A stretch of DNA of 64,000 bases from Oricola thermophila. GTDB taxonomy: Bacteria > Pseudomonadota > Alphaproteobacteria > Rhizobiales > Rhizobiaceae. Where the stretch lies: the NCBI RefSeq assembly GCF_013358405.1, contig NZ_CP054836.1, positions 3,658,001 through 3,722,000 on the forward strand, in the 5' to 3' direction. This document shows, in pieces, positions 44,892 through 53,490 of this stretch (within the stretch, counting starts at the first letter, position 1; each line of letters starts with the position of its first letter). Below the pieces are notes generated by a model. The model saw only the letters and a program-made list of their open reading frames with translations. It was not told the origin of the DNA and did no database searches. A program made the translations under genes and the position numbers.

Positions 44892-46061
44892 ATGGAAACT
44901 CGCGACGAACAGCCGCCGCTGGCCGGACTGAAGGTCGTTGAACTGGCACGTATCCTCGCGGGGCCGTGGATCGGTCAGACGCTGGCCGATCTCGGTGCGG
45001 AGGTCATCAAGGTCGAAAGCCGGCAGGGCGACGATACGAGGACTTGGGGGCCGCCCTTCTTTACCCGGCCCGACGGGAAGGGCGGGACGGAAGAGGTCGC
45101 GGCGTATTTCCAGGCGGCGAACCGGGGCAAGAGCTCGATCGTCTGCGACCTGACCGATCCGGAGGACCTGGAAAGGCTCAAGAGCCTGATCGACGATGCG
45201 GATGTGCTGATCGAGAATTTCAAGGTCGGCGGCCTGGCCAAATACGGCCTGGACTACGAGAGCGTGGCCAGGTCCAATCCGGGGCTGATCTATGCCTCGA
45301 TCACGGGATTCGGCCAGACGGGACCGCGCGCGTCGCAGCCGGGATACGACTTCCTGATCCAGGGCATGTCAGGGATCATGGACCTGACCGGCGAGCCGGA
45401 TGGCGAGCCGCAGAAAGTCGGTGTTGCCTGGATCGACATCTTCACCGGCCTATACGGGGTCATCGGCATCCAGGCGGCGCTTGCCGAGCGGCAGCGATCG
45501 GGAAGGGGCCAGCAGATCGACCTTTCGCTCCTGGACAGCGCCATCGCCGTGCTGGCCAACCAGGCGATGAACTATCTCATCGGCGGCCGGAATCCCCGCC
45601 GGCTCGGCAATGCGCATCCCAACATCGTGCCCTACCAGGTGTTCCCGGCGCTGGACGGGCACCTGATCATCGCCTGCGGCAACGACCGGCAATTCCATGC
45701 ACTTTGCGAGGTGCTCGATCTCGACGACCTGAAGGAGGATCCGGATTTCGCCAGCAATTCGCGCCGGGTGGTCAACCGCGAGGCGCTCTGCGCCCGGCTG
45801 TCGGAAAGGACGTCGAAACGAAACAAGCAAGACATGGTCGCGGCGCTCGGGGCCGTGGGCGTGCCGTGCGGTTCCATAAACTCGGTCGAGGAGGCGTTGA
45901 GCGACCCGCAGGTGAAGGCGCGCGAACTGGTGGTATCGCCCGAGGGCGTTCCGGGTTTGCGCACGCCGCTGAAGTTCTCGCGCAGCAGGCTGGCGCTGGA
46001 CCGGGCCGCGCCGGTCCTCGGCAGCGGGGATGCGCGCTTCGGGACCGGCAAAACGCCGTAG
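44892..46061 (+). CDS. CaiB/BaiF (class III) CoA-transferase, probably glutarate-specific
   Basis: 389 aa with RBS GGGGAGGCAGAC. Class III family: VVELARILAGPWIGQTLADL, EVIKVES, NRGKSSIVCDL, and catalytic Asp in AWIDIFTGLYG. In humans the SUGCT/C7orf10 enzyme uses succinyl-CoA to activate glutarate, and pairing with GcdH in bacteria suggests the same. Starts 36 nt after gcdH on the same strand. Confidence 0.88.
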   Translation: METRDEQPPLAGLKVVELARILAGPWIGQTLADLGAEVIKVESRQGDDTRTWGPPFFTRPDGKGGTEEVAAYFQAANRGKSSIVCDLTDPEDLERLKSLIDDADVLIENFKVGGLAKYGLDYESVARSNPGLIYASITGFGQTGPRASQPGYDFLIQGMSGIMDLTGEPDGEPQKVGVAWIDIFTGLYGVIGIQAALAERQRSGRGQQIDLSLLDSAIAVLANQAMNYLIGGRNPRRLGNAHPNIVPYQVFPALDGHLIIACGNDRQFHALCEVLDLDDLKEDPDFASNSRRVVNREALCARLSERTSKRNKQDMVAALGAVGVPCGSINSVEEALSDPQVKARELVVSPEGVPGLRTPLKFSRSRLALDRAAPVLGSGDARFGTGKTP

Positions 46062-46140
46062 CGCCCGGCCCGCGGGTGCGAAGCGGGCAGCGATTGCAAC
46101 GCAATTCGTTACCGGCGCGGCGAAGACGCCGGGCCGGTCG

Positions 46141-46890
46141 TCACGCCCGGCCCGGAAGGTTCGCGCTTGCCGCCCGGGCGGCACCGGGATGCGGGCCGGA
46201 TTCGGTCAGGAGCTGGCGGACCATTCGCTTGAGCATCTCCAGTTCCTCTTGCCAGGTGGCATTAGACCCGATCGACACGGTGCGCAGGGCAAGGCCGCGC
46301 AAGCTGGAAAGCACCACGTGGCGCAGCGCCACGATTTCCCTTTCGCTCAGGCCGGAATCCTCCAGTGCGCTCGCCCATTGGCTGTCGAGATAGTTCTCCA
46401 CTTCGCGGACCATCAGCTGGATCTGGGGAAACAGCTTGGCGTTTCCCCGCTCGGCCATCCAGATCTGGATGACCGCGAGGAACTGAGGGCTGCTGAACAC
46501 CGCCCAGTCCCTGTCGATCGCCTTGTCGAGGCGTCTCAGAAGCGGCAGGTCGTTGTCGATCGGATCGCCCGCGGTGAGAGCCTGCCCGAGGTCGGAGACC
46601 ACGGCAGCGAGGAGGTTTTCGCGCGAACCGAAATGGTGCTGGACGGCGCCGCGCGAGACCTTTGCATTGGCGGCAATCAGCTCGACGGTCAAATGCTGGT
46701 AGCCGACCTTCGTCAGGGAATCGACAGCGGCATCGAGCAGTTTGCGGATGGTGCTGGCGCTGCGTTCGGCCTGCTGGCGACGCGGCTTGCGACGCGCCGG
46801 CGTGCTGCCGCCACGCTTCGACCCGCCGTCAAAGCTGCTTGTCTCGCCGATCGGGGGCTCGCCTATTTCGTCTGCTTTTCTTTCCGCCAT
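46141..46890 (-). CDS. TetR family transcriptional regulator
   Basis: 249 aa from MAERKADEIG; ATGs at 46944 and 46983 are possible but give a basic tail without conservation. The HTH covers about 48-93 (LIAANAKVSRGAVQHHFGSRENLLAAV). The C-terminal ligand domain has no diagnostic motif. It is divergent from module C, where two matching inverted repeats (47196-47217 and 48201-48222) precede the SDR and hydratase genes and fit TetR operators. The inducer is probably a CoA ester or free aromatic acid. Confidence 0.85.
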   Translation of the reverse strand: MAERKADEIGEPPIGETSSFDGGSKRGGSTPARRKPRRQQAERSASTIRKLLDAAVDSLTKVGYQHLTVELIAANAKVSRGAVQHHFGSRENLLAAVVSDLGQALTAGDPIDNDLPLLRRLDKAIDRDWAVFSSPQFLAVIQIWMAERGNAKLFPQIQLMVREVENYLDSQWASALEDSGLSEREIVALRHVVLSSLRGLALRTVSIGSNATWQEELEMLKRMVRQLLTESGPHPGAARAASANLPGRA

Positions 46891-47317
46891 GGTCTGTTTT
46901 CTTGCGGTCTGGGCTTCGTTTTTCAGGAATGAGTCTCTTTTCATATCCGGCGGAAACGAGCGTGCCGTAGGGACCATTTTCACCCGTTGATGAGGTTCAT
47001 GCCTCCATATGTCAAGGCAGGGGACAGGTTTGGGGGCGCAGTAAATTGTGGTCAGCGGCTCGCACCGGCTCGACGGGGCGAGGCCGGGACGCGGCGGGCC
47101 TCTTCGGCGCAGCCGAGGGCTGTTCGGGATTTTCCAGCGGTTTTGCAGGGCCGGACGAGTTGCGCCCTGCGGGCATGTGGGCTAGCCTGACTTACAAACA
47201 TTCATAAATGTATGTTTTTGCGGGCGGCATGGTCCGACGGAAAGTGCGGAGCGGCTGCTGTGGCCCGGACTCTCGTGGGGGCGGAGCGGTTTCCAATGAT
47301 ACTGGCGGAGGGAAAAC
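46891..47317. other. 427-bp intergenic region between TetR and SDR genes
   Basis: No open frame with coding character beyond possible N-terminal extension of the TetR gene (to 46983). It holds the first TetR-type inverted repeat at 47196-47217 and the ribosome site GGAGGG before the SDR gene at 47318. The part 47020-47190 is GC-rich with no clear motif; no tRNA, IS end or small RNA was recognised. Confidence 0.6.
47196..47217. promoter_or_regulatory. Probable TetR operator upstream of the SDR gene
   Basis: A 22-bp inverted repeat in which 18 of 22 positions match the reverse complement. Its core shares the segments ACAAACATTCA and AATGTATGT, separated by two bases, with the second site at 48201-48222. 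It is about 100 bp upstream of the SDR start and on the TetR side of the gap. Confidence 0.65.
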
Positions 47318-48103
47318 ATGACGACTAGGCGCACCGCGCTTGTGACGGGTTCGGTTCAGGGTATCGGGCTGGCGATTGCCCGTCGGCTTGCCCGGCAGGG
47401 GAACAATGTCGTCCTGACCGGATTCGGTGCAGAGGAGGACGAGGCGGCCATCTCCCGGCAGCTGGAACGGGATCACGGCGTAGAGGCGATGTTCCACCCG
47501 GCCGACCTGGCCAGTACCGGGGACATCGAGGCCCTGGTGGCCGCCGCGCGAAAGCGTTTCGGCACGGTGGACATACTGGTTAACAACGCCGCGGCGCCGC
47601 GCCGGCCCGTCACGGTGCTCGAAATGGGCGTCGAGGAGTGGGAGCAGACGCTGGCGATCAACCTGAATGCGCCGTTCCACCTGGTGCGGGCGTTCCTGCC
47701 GCAAATGCTGGACAATGGCTGGGGGCGGATCGTGAATGTCTCGTCGGTTTTCGGCGTGGTGGGAACGGCCAACCGGGCCGGCTACGTCACGACCAAGCAC
47801 GGACTGATCGGGTTTACCCGCGCGGTCGCCGCGGAGACGATGGGCAGCGGGGTAACCAGCAACGCGGTCTGTCCCGGCCTGACGATGACGCCGCGCCTGG
47901 AAAAGGAAGCCGCCCTGATCGCGGAGACGCAGGGCGTTTCCCCGGAGGAGGCGGAGAAGCTGCTCGCGCGCCGGCTGGTCGCCGAGCGGTTCCTGTCGGC
48001 GGAAAGCACCGCGTCGGCGGTCGGCTATTTCTGCAGCGACGATGCCGGGGACACGACCGGCGTCGCCCTGCCGGTCGATGGAGGGCAGTCGGCCGTGCGC
48101 TGA
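47318..48103 (+). CDS. Short-chain dehydrogenase (3-hydroxybutyrate dehydrogenase-like)
   Basis: 261 aa. Classical SDR: cofactor motif TGSVQGIGLAIARRLA, NNAA (88-91), catalytic Ser in VNVSSVFG and Tyr-Lys in YVTTKHG, and the C-terminal phrase TGVALPVDGGQSA. Overall layout matches 3-hydroxybutyrate dehydrogenase. In module C it could oxidise a 3-hydroxyacyl (3-hydroxy-3-arylpropanoyl-type) intermediate, but the substrate is not known. It has its own operator and a ribosome site GGAGGGAAAAC. Confidence 0.87.
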   Translation: MTTRRTALVTGSVQGIGLAIARRLARQGNNVVLTGFGAEEDEAAISRQLERDHGVEAMFHPADLASTGDIEALVAAARKRFGTVDILVNNAAAPRRPVTVLEMGVEEWEQTLAINLNAPFHLVRAFLPQMLDNGWGRIVNVSSVFGVVGTANRAGYVTTKHGLIGFTRAVAAETMGSGVTSNAVCPGLTMTPRLEKEAALIAETQGVSPEEAEKLLARRLVAERFLSAESTASAVGYFCSDDAGDTTGVALPVDGGQSAVR

Positions 48104-48200
48104 TCCCGTTTGGCCCGGGCCGCGGGCAGGAGCGCCCGTGTCTCATCCTCGCGGTCGCTTTCTATTCTCCTTGTAAGGCAACCGCGCACATGTTATTAAC

Positions 48201-48222
48201 AAACATTCACGAATGTATGTAA
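48201..48222. promoter_or_regulatory. Probable TetR operator upstream of the hydratase/lyase operon
   Basis: Second copy of the repeat at 47196-47217: ACAAACATTCA and AATGTATGT with two different central bases (20 of 22 identical in the shared core). It lies about 75 bp before the hydratase start at 48295, in the 191-bp gap after the SDR gene. It gives the downstream genes their own regulated promoter. Confidence 0.65.
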
Positions 48223-48294
48223 ATTGTCGAAGAATGCCGACACCGCCCGCGAAGCGAATGAACGCCCGGCCGGGATGAACAAGAAGGGGGAGGA

Positions 48295-49122
48295 ATGAAT
48301 TTCGAGACGCTCAAGGTCGATATCAGCGATCACATCGCGCGGATCACGCTGAACCGGCCCGACAAGAAGAACGCGATGAATCCCCGGCTGCATGTCGAAA
48401 TGACGGAGCTGCTGGAAACCCTTCGCTACGAGGATGATGTCAAGGTCCTCGTAATCACCGGGTCCGGAAACGCGTTCTGCGCGGGCATGGATCTCAAGGA
48501 GTTCTTCCATGAGCTCAAGGTGAAGAACCCCAAGGAATTCCGAAGGGTTTTCCGGATGGCCGGCGAGTGGCGCGGCCGGACGCTTCGCCAGTATCCGAAG
48601 CCGACCATCGCCATGGTGAACGGCTACTGTTTCGGCGGGGCGTTCTCGATCGTCGAGGGCTGCGATCTCGCGGTCGCCGCGCAGGAGGCGACGTTCGGCC
48701 TGTCCGAGGTCAATTTCCGCGGATTTCCCGGCGGACCGGTTTCCAAGTCGCTCGCCAATATCATGCATCCGCGCGACGCCCTGCTTTACGCCATGACGGG
48801 ACGGACCTTCAGCGGCAGCGAGGCGGAAAAGATGAAGTTCGTGAACTTCGCGGTGCCGCTTGCAGATCTGGAGCGCGAGACAATGGCGCTTGCGCGCGAA
48901 ATCGCGGCCAAGGACGCGACAGCGTTGCGCGCCTGCAAGGATGGCTACCGCTATTCGCTCGAAATGTCCTGGGATGCCTCGATCAGCTACACGGCAGCCA
49001 AGGAAGACGAGGTCTATATGGCCCAGAAGGGCGGCTGGATCGAAAGCGGGATCGGCGATTTCGTCGAGGGCAAGTACAAGCCCGGCCTCCAGGGCAACGA
49101 GGAAGTGGGGGGCGGCCGGTGA
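48295..49122 (+). CDS. p-Hydroxycinnamoyl-CoA hydratase/lyase homologue (crotonase family)
   Basis: 275 aa behind AAGGGGGAGG. Crotonase fold: NRPDKKNAMNPRLHVEM (20-36), AFCAGMDLKEFF (60-71), and YPKPTIAMVNGYCFGGAFS (100-118). Resembles HCHL (feruloyl/p-coumaroyl-CoA hydratase-lyase), including S118, E138 and Y232 at the positions of its S123, E143 and Y239, and the tail KYKPGLQG. HCHL converts hydroxycinnamoyl-CoA to an aldehyde and acetyl-CoA. Ordinary enoyl-CoA hydratase activity is an alternative. Its stop overlaps the next start. Confidence 0.87.
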   Translation: MNFETLKVDISDHIARITLNRPDKKNAMNPRLHVEMTELLETLRYEDDVKVLVITGSGNAFCAGMDLKEFFHELKVKNPKEFRRVFRMAGEWRGRTLRQYPKPTIAMVNGYCFGGAFSIVEGCDLAVAAQEATFGLSEVNFRGFPGGPVSKSLANIMHPRDALLYAMTGRTFSGSEAEKMKFVNFAVPLADLERETMALAREIAAKDATALRACKDGYRYSLEMSWDASISYTAAKEDEVYMAQKGGWIESGIGDFVEGKYKPGLQGNEEVGGGR

Positions 49123-50288
49123 ACCTGGGGCTGACCGAACGCCAGGCCACCCTGCAGAGGGAAATGCGGGCCTATGTGAGCGGATTCGATCCGGAGGAAG
49201 TCAAGCGCTGCGACATCGAGAGCGAATTTCCCTTCGAGTTCTATCGCGGGCTGGCGGCAAACGGCTGGACCGGGATCATGGTGCCCGAGGAGTATGGCGG
49301 CCGGGGATGGGGCGCGGTGGAGATGACCATCGCTGCCGAGGAATGCGCTGCTGCCGGCGTCTCGACGCTCGCGCTGACGCTGCACGGGCAGCGCACGCTG
49401 CTGGTGCTCGGAACGCCAGAGCAGCGCGCGAAATACCTGCCCGGTCTGGCCCGTGGCGAGATCCTGTCGGCGATCGTCGTTTCCGAACCGACCGTCGGCT
49501 CCAGCCTGAAGGACATGCGGACCACGGCACGGCGGGACGGCGATGACTATGTCGTCAACGGCCACAAGACACACATAACCCTGGCGGCGGAAGCGGACCT
49601 TCTGGTGACGTTCGTCATGACCGAGAAGGGTCTCACGACGCTTCTCATCGACGCGGACACGCCCGGCATCACCCACCGCAAGATGGACGCGGTGGGGTGG
49701 CGCCTGGAGCCGCATTACGACGTCGAGTTCAACAATGTGCGGGTGCCGGCCTCGAACCTTCTCGGCGAAGAGGGCGGGGGGATGAAAACGTTCTTTGCGA
49801 GTTTCAACATTACTCGCCTGTGCAACGCCTCGCACCTTCTGGGGATCGCCCGCGAGGCGATTTCCCGCTCGGTCGACTATGCCACCAAGAGGGATGTCGG
49901 GAGCAACAAGATCGCCGACTTCCAGGGCATCCAGTGGATCATCGCCGATCTGGCGACCAAGTACGAGGCGGCCAGCCTGGTGCGTTTCAAGGCCGCGTGG
50001 ATGGAGGACCAGGGCCTTCCCCACGAGAAGGAAACCGCGATGACTAAGCTCCTGGCGGTTGAAGTCTGCGACGCCGCCACCAACCAGGCATTCTCGATCG
50101 TCGGCAGCCATGCGAGCTATCGCGACCAGCCGTTCGAGCGGTTCCTGCGCGACGCGAAGATCGGGCATGTCACCGGCGGCTCGGCCGAAATCATGAAGAA
50201 CAACATCGCAAGGTCGGTGCTGAGCGAACACGGCTTCAAGCCGTCGCGCCCCGCCGGCGGATCAAATCCCGGTTCCGGATCGAAATGA
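49119..50288 (+). CDS. Acyl-CoA dehydrogenase-family protein lacking the usual catalytic glutamates
   Basis: 389 aa from a GTG start overlapping the upstream stop (GTGA). FAD acyl-CoA dehydrogenase fold, with VSEPTVGSSLKDM replacing the more usual E-P-x-A-G-S-D. Glycine 353 sits where MCAD-type enzymes have the base of YEGT (here VTGGSAEI), and T232 sits at the IVD-type position (NITRLCNASHLLG). Neither standard base site is Glu. It may use another base, act as a reductase partner, or oxidise an arylpropanoyl-CoA. Mid-operon with the hydratase and ligase. Confidence 0.85.
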   Translation: MNLGLTERQATLQREMRAYVSGFDPEEVKRCDIESEFPFEFYRGLAANGWTGIMVPEEYGGRGWGAVEMTIAAEECAAAGVSTLALTLHGQRTLLVLGTPEQRAKYLPGLARGEILSAIVVSEPTVGSSLKDMRTTARRDGDDYVVNGHKTHITLAAEADLLVTFVMTEKGLTTLLIDADTPGITHRKMDAVGWRLEPHYDVEFNNVRVPASNLLGEEGGGMKTFFASFNITRLCNASHLLGIAREAISRSVDYATKRDVGSNKIADFQGIQWIIADLATKYEAASLVRFKAAWMEDQGLPHEKETAMTKLLAVEVCDAATNQAFSIVGSHASYRDQPFERFLRDAKIGHVTGGSAEIMKNNIARSVLSEHGFKPSRPAGGSNPGSGSK

Positions 50289-51832
50289 TGCTCGACACAC
50301 TTGGATCTTTCTTTGTCTACAATGCCAGGAATTTTCCTGACAAGCCCGCCTATATTCACCCCTCCGGCGTTCTGACATTCGCCGAGCTCAACGCACGGGT
50401 GAACCGGCTGATCAACGCGCTGACCGCACTCGGCATGAAGAAGGGTGACCGGCTTGGCATATTGTCGGCCAACTACCTGGAAATGGTCGAGGCCTACGGC
50501 GCCGCGGAGAAGGGGGGCTTCATCGCGGTCCCGCTCAACTTTCGCTACCAGGCCTCGGACGTGGAATATGTGGCGAATGACGCGGACCTGTTCGCGCTGG
50601 TTGTCCAGCATGACTACGCCCATCTTGTGGAAGGCGTATCGATCGACAACAAGTTCGTCTTCGGCGGCGAAGGCGAGGAGGGCAACAGTTACGAGCGCCT
50701 GCTTGCCTCCGCGAGCGCCGAAGAGCCCGCTATTCTCGCCGCCCCGTCCGATATCGTTTACATGATGTATACCGGGGGCACGACCGGGAGACCCAAGGGC
50801 GTCCTGCTCGATCATCGCGGCCAGATCGCCAACGCCAAGTCCACCATGGCGGACGCCGCCATCGGGCCGGATGACCGGCTGCTGACGGTGATGCCGCTGT
50901 TTCATATCGGCGGCAAGAACTTCACCACGGTCCATTTCCACCGGGCCTGCACCAACGTGCTCGTGCCGTCGTTCCAGGCGAATGACGTGCTGGATCTGTT
51001 GAGCAGGCATGAGATCACCTGCGTCCTGCTTGCGCCCACCATGATCAAGATGCTGGTGGACGAGTTGGGCGGAAAGCCCTTCACGTCGGGATGCCTGAAG
51101 AATGTCTACTATTCTTCAGCGCCAATGCCGGTCGCGCTGCTGCGTCAGGCGATCCGGGCTTTCGGGCCCGTTTTCATGCAGTTCTACGGGCTGACCGAAT
51201 CCGGGCCGAGCGGCTCATGCCTGCGCAAGGAGGACCACAAGCCGGACGGGACCGATGAAGAACAGCGCCGGTTGATGTCGGCGGGCCGGGCGATGGCCTA
51301 CAATGAAGTTTGCGCCTTCGATGATGACGGCCGGGAATTGCCGCGCGGCGAGGTCGGCGAGATCTGCATTCGCGCCGAACAGGTCATGCGCGGATACTGG
51401 CGCAATGACGAGGCCACGAAAGAGACAATGAAGGACGGCTGGGTCCACTCCGGCGATCTCGGCTTCGTCGACGAGGACGGGTATATTTTCGTCGTCGGCC
51501 GCAAGAAGGACGTGATCATCAGCGGCGGCGAGAACATCTATCCGCGGGAAATCGAGGAACTGCTCGGACATCATCCGGCGATCCGGGAGGTCGCCGTTAT
51601 TGGCGTGCCCGACGAGAAATGGGGCGAGGCGGTCGCTGCCCTGGTGGTGGTCAATGACGGTCATTCGCTGAGCGAGACGGACGTTATCGACTACTGCCGC
51701 GAGAATTTGGCGAGCTACAAGAAGCCGCGCCAAGTGCATTTCCGCGAGGCGTTGCCGCGGAGTTCACTGGGAAAAATCGTGAAAACCGCACTACGCGACG
51801 AGTTCTGGGCCGGGCGGGAGCGGAAAATCTAG
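50285..51832 (+). CDS. AMP-forming acyl-CoA ligase
   Basis: 515 aa, ATG overlapping the stop of the dehydrogenase (ATGA). ANL superfamily: P-loop YMMYTGGTTGRPKGVLLDH, YGLTESGPSGSC, VHSGDLGFVDEDGYIFVVGR, and C-terminal lysine in PRSSLGKIVKTALR. Activates a carboxylic acid to its CoA ester using ATP; it resembles long-chain/cinnamate-type FadD proteins. With the hydratase/lyase and the TRAP transporter, it probably activates the imported acid. Confidence 0.9.
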   Translation: MMLDTLGSFFVYNARNFPDKPAYIHPSGVLTFAELNARVNRLINALTALGMKKGDRLGILSANYLEMVEAYGAAEKGGFIAVPLNFRYQASDVEYVANDADLFALVVQHDYAHLVEGVSIDNKFVFGGEGEEGNSYERLLASASAEEPAILAAPSDIVYMMYTGGTTGRPKGVLLDHRGQIANAKSTMADAAIGPDDRLLTVMPLFHIGGKNFTTVHFHRACTNVLVPSFQANDVLDLLSRHEITCVLLAPTMIKMLVDELGGKPFTSGCLKNVYYSSAPMPVALLRQAIRAFGPVFMQFYGLTESGPSGSCLRKEDHKPDGTDEEQRRLMSAGRAMAYNEVCAFDDDGRELPRGEVGEICIRAEQVMRGYWRNDEATKETMKDGWVHSGDLGFVDEDGYIFVVGRKKDVIISGGENIYPREIEELLGHHPAIREVAVIGVPDEKWGEAVAALVVVNDGHSLSETDVIDYCRENLASYKKPRQVHFREALPRSSLGKIVKTALRDEFWAGRERKI

Positions 51833-51884
51833 GCCTGACGGGAGCAACGGTGCGCGATCTCGAATTGCAAAGGGAGGAATGACA

Positions 51885-52928
51885 ATGATTCAACGAAAAG
51901 TACTGCGCAGGACCCTGCTGAAAATGGGGGCACTCGCCACTGCGATCTCGGTTGGGGTGGCTTCCGCGCCGGCCCAGGCCGAGACCGTTACGCTTCGGAT
52001 GTCGACATGGCTTCCGCCGCAACACCACCTGGTTTCCGACACGTTGCCGGCATGGTTCGCCGCGGTCGAGGAGGCGTCGGGCGGCACGCTGAAGATCGCG
52101 CTGGATCCCGCGCCGATCGCGAAGCCGCCGGCACAGTATGACGTCGTTCGCGACGGTGCGGCGGACATGGCCTATCATGTTGCCGGCTATACGCCGGGTC
52201 CGTTCGAGGTCCTCAGGGGTATCGAGCTGCCGTTCCTTTCGCCAAACGGCGAAACCGGTTCCCAGGCCGTCTATGACTGGTACGACCGCAACATCGGATT
52301 CGACAAGGAATTCAAGGATGTGAAGGTCGTCACCATCATGGTCGCGGGGCCTGGCGCAGTCCACTCGAAAAAGGAGATCAAGTCGCTCGAGGATATCACC
52401 GGCGTCAAGCTGCGTGTCGGCGGCGGCGGTGTCCGGATCGCGGAGGCGCTGGGCGCCGTTCCGGTCGCGCTGCCGTCGACCCAGTCCTATGAATCCATCC
52501 AGAAGGGCGTTGCAGACGGCACCATGTTCCCCATGGAAGCGGTCAAGGGTCACCGTCTTTTCGAGGTGGCGAAATACCACCTGCAGGTTCCCGGCGGACT
52601 CTACACCACGCCGTTCGCGATCGTCATGAACCGCAAGAAATACGAGTCGCTTTCCGACGAGCACAAGAAGGTGCTGAACGAGGTGGGCGGAATCGCAGGT
52701 GCAAGGATACTCGGTGCCGGCTGGGATCGTGCCGATGTGGCCGGCACGAAGGCCGCCAATGACAATGGCGACACGATCAATGTCCTGTCCGATGGCGAAG
52801 TCGAGCGCTGGAAGGAGAAACTCGCCGTTCTCAACGACGACTGGATTGCCCATGCCGACTCCGTAGGGTTGGATGGCAAGGCGCTGCTGGACGATCTGAA
52901 AGCCACGATCGCCAAGTACAGCAAATAG
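51885..52928 (+). CDS. dctP: TRAP transporter substrate-binding protein DctP
   Basis: 347 aa from the second ATG, 6 nt after AGGGAGGA; the ATG at 51879 lies too close to that site. Twin-arginine-like signal LRRTLLKMGA with cleavage near AQA (about 29). DctP phrases LRMSTWLPPQHHLVSDTLPA, GAADMAYHVAGYTPG and the substrate arginine in GVKLRVGGGG. Takes up an organic anion, with Arg binding the carboxylate. First of three transporter genes. Confidence 0.9.
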   Translation: MIQRKVLRRTLLKMGALATAISVGVASAPAQAETVTLRMSTWLPPQHHLVSDTLPAWFAAVEEASGGTLKIALDPAPIAKPPAQYDVVRDGAADMAYHVAGYTPGPFEVLRGIELPFLSPNGETGSQAVYDWYDRNIGFDKEFKDVKVVTIMVAGPGAVHSKKEIKSLEDITGVKLRVGGGGVRIAEALGAVPVALPSTQSYESIQKGVADGTMFPMEAVKGHRLFEVAKYHLQVPGGLYTTPFAIVMNRKKYESLSDEHKKVLNEVGGIAGARILGAGWDRADVAGTKAANDNGDTINVLSDGEVERWKEKLAVLNDDWIAHADSVGLDGKALLDDLKATIAKYSK

Positions 52929-52998
52929 TCAGATGTCCGGCGCCGTGCCCCGTTGCACGGCGCCGTTCACATTCGGAAAGTGGAACGTGGGTGCGCTT

Positions 52999-53490
52999 AT
53001 GAAATCGCTGTCACGATGGTTGGCGGGCCTCGCATGCGTGGCTCTGCTGTTCATTCTGTGCGTGACATTCGTCGACGTGGTCGGCCGTTACGTTTTCGAT
53101 GCGCCTCTCACCTTCGCGGTGGAACTCGTGCATCTCGGCATGGGGCTGCTCGTCCTGTTCGCGCTGCCGCTTACCACGATCGAGCGCGGCCATGTCGCGG
53201 TCGATATCGCAGATAGTCTCCTGCCCCGGAGCGGCAGACGGATCCTCGCCCTCATAGCGGGGATATGCGGGTTCCTGTTCCTGTCCATCGTCGCATGGCG
53301 GCTGTGGGACCGAGCCGTGAATTTCCTCGGCGACGGCCTGGCAACGGATATCCTCTTCCTTCCCGTCTGGCCGGTCGCCTTCCTGATGGCTTTCGCGGCC
53401 GGAGCGGCCGCGCTCGTCGCGTTCGCCCAGATCTTCGCGCCGGACGCCGAGTGTCAGGATTCTCCTCCCATTGTGAACAGTGAAGACTGA
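52999..53490 (+). CDS. dctQ: TRAP transporter small permease DctQ
   Basis: 163 aa from MKSLSRWLAGLAC; the frame begins at 52933 but the first 22 residues are not typical. Four helices; VVGRYVFDAPLTFAVELVH is the family signature. Ends one base inside the dctM start (TGATG). Confidence 0.87.
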   Translation: MKSLSRWLAGLACVALLFILCVTFVDVVGRYVFDAPLTFAVELVHLGMGLLVLFALPLTTIERGHVAVDIADSLLPRSGRRILALIAGICGFLFLSIVAWRLWDRAVNFLGDGLATDILFLPVWPVAFLMAFAAGAAALVAFAQIFAPDAECQDSPPIVNSED

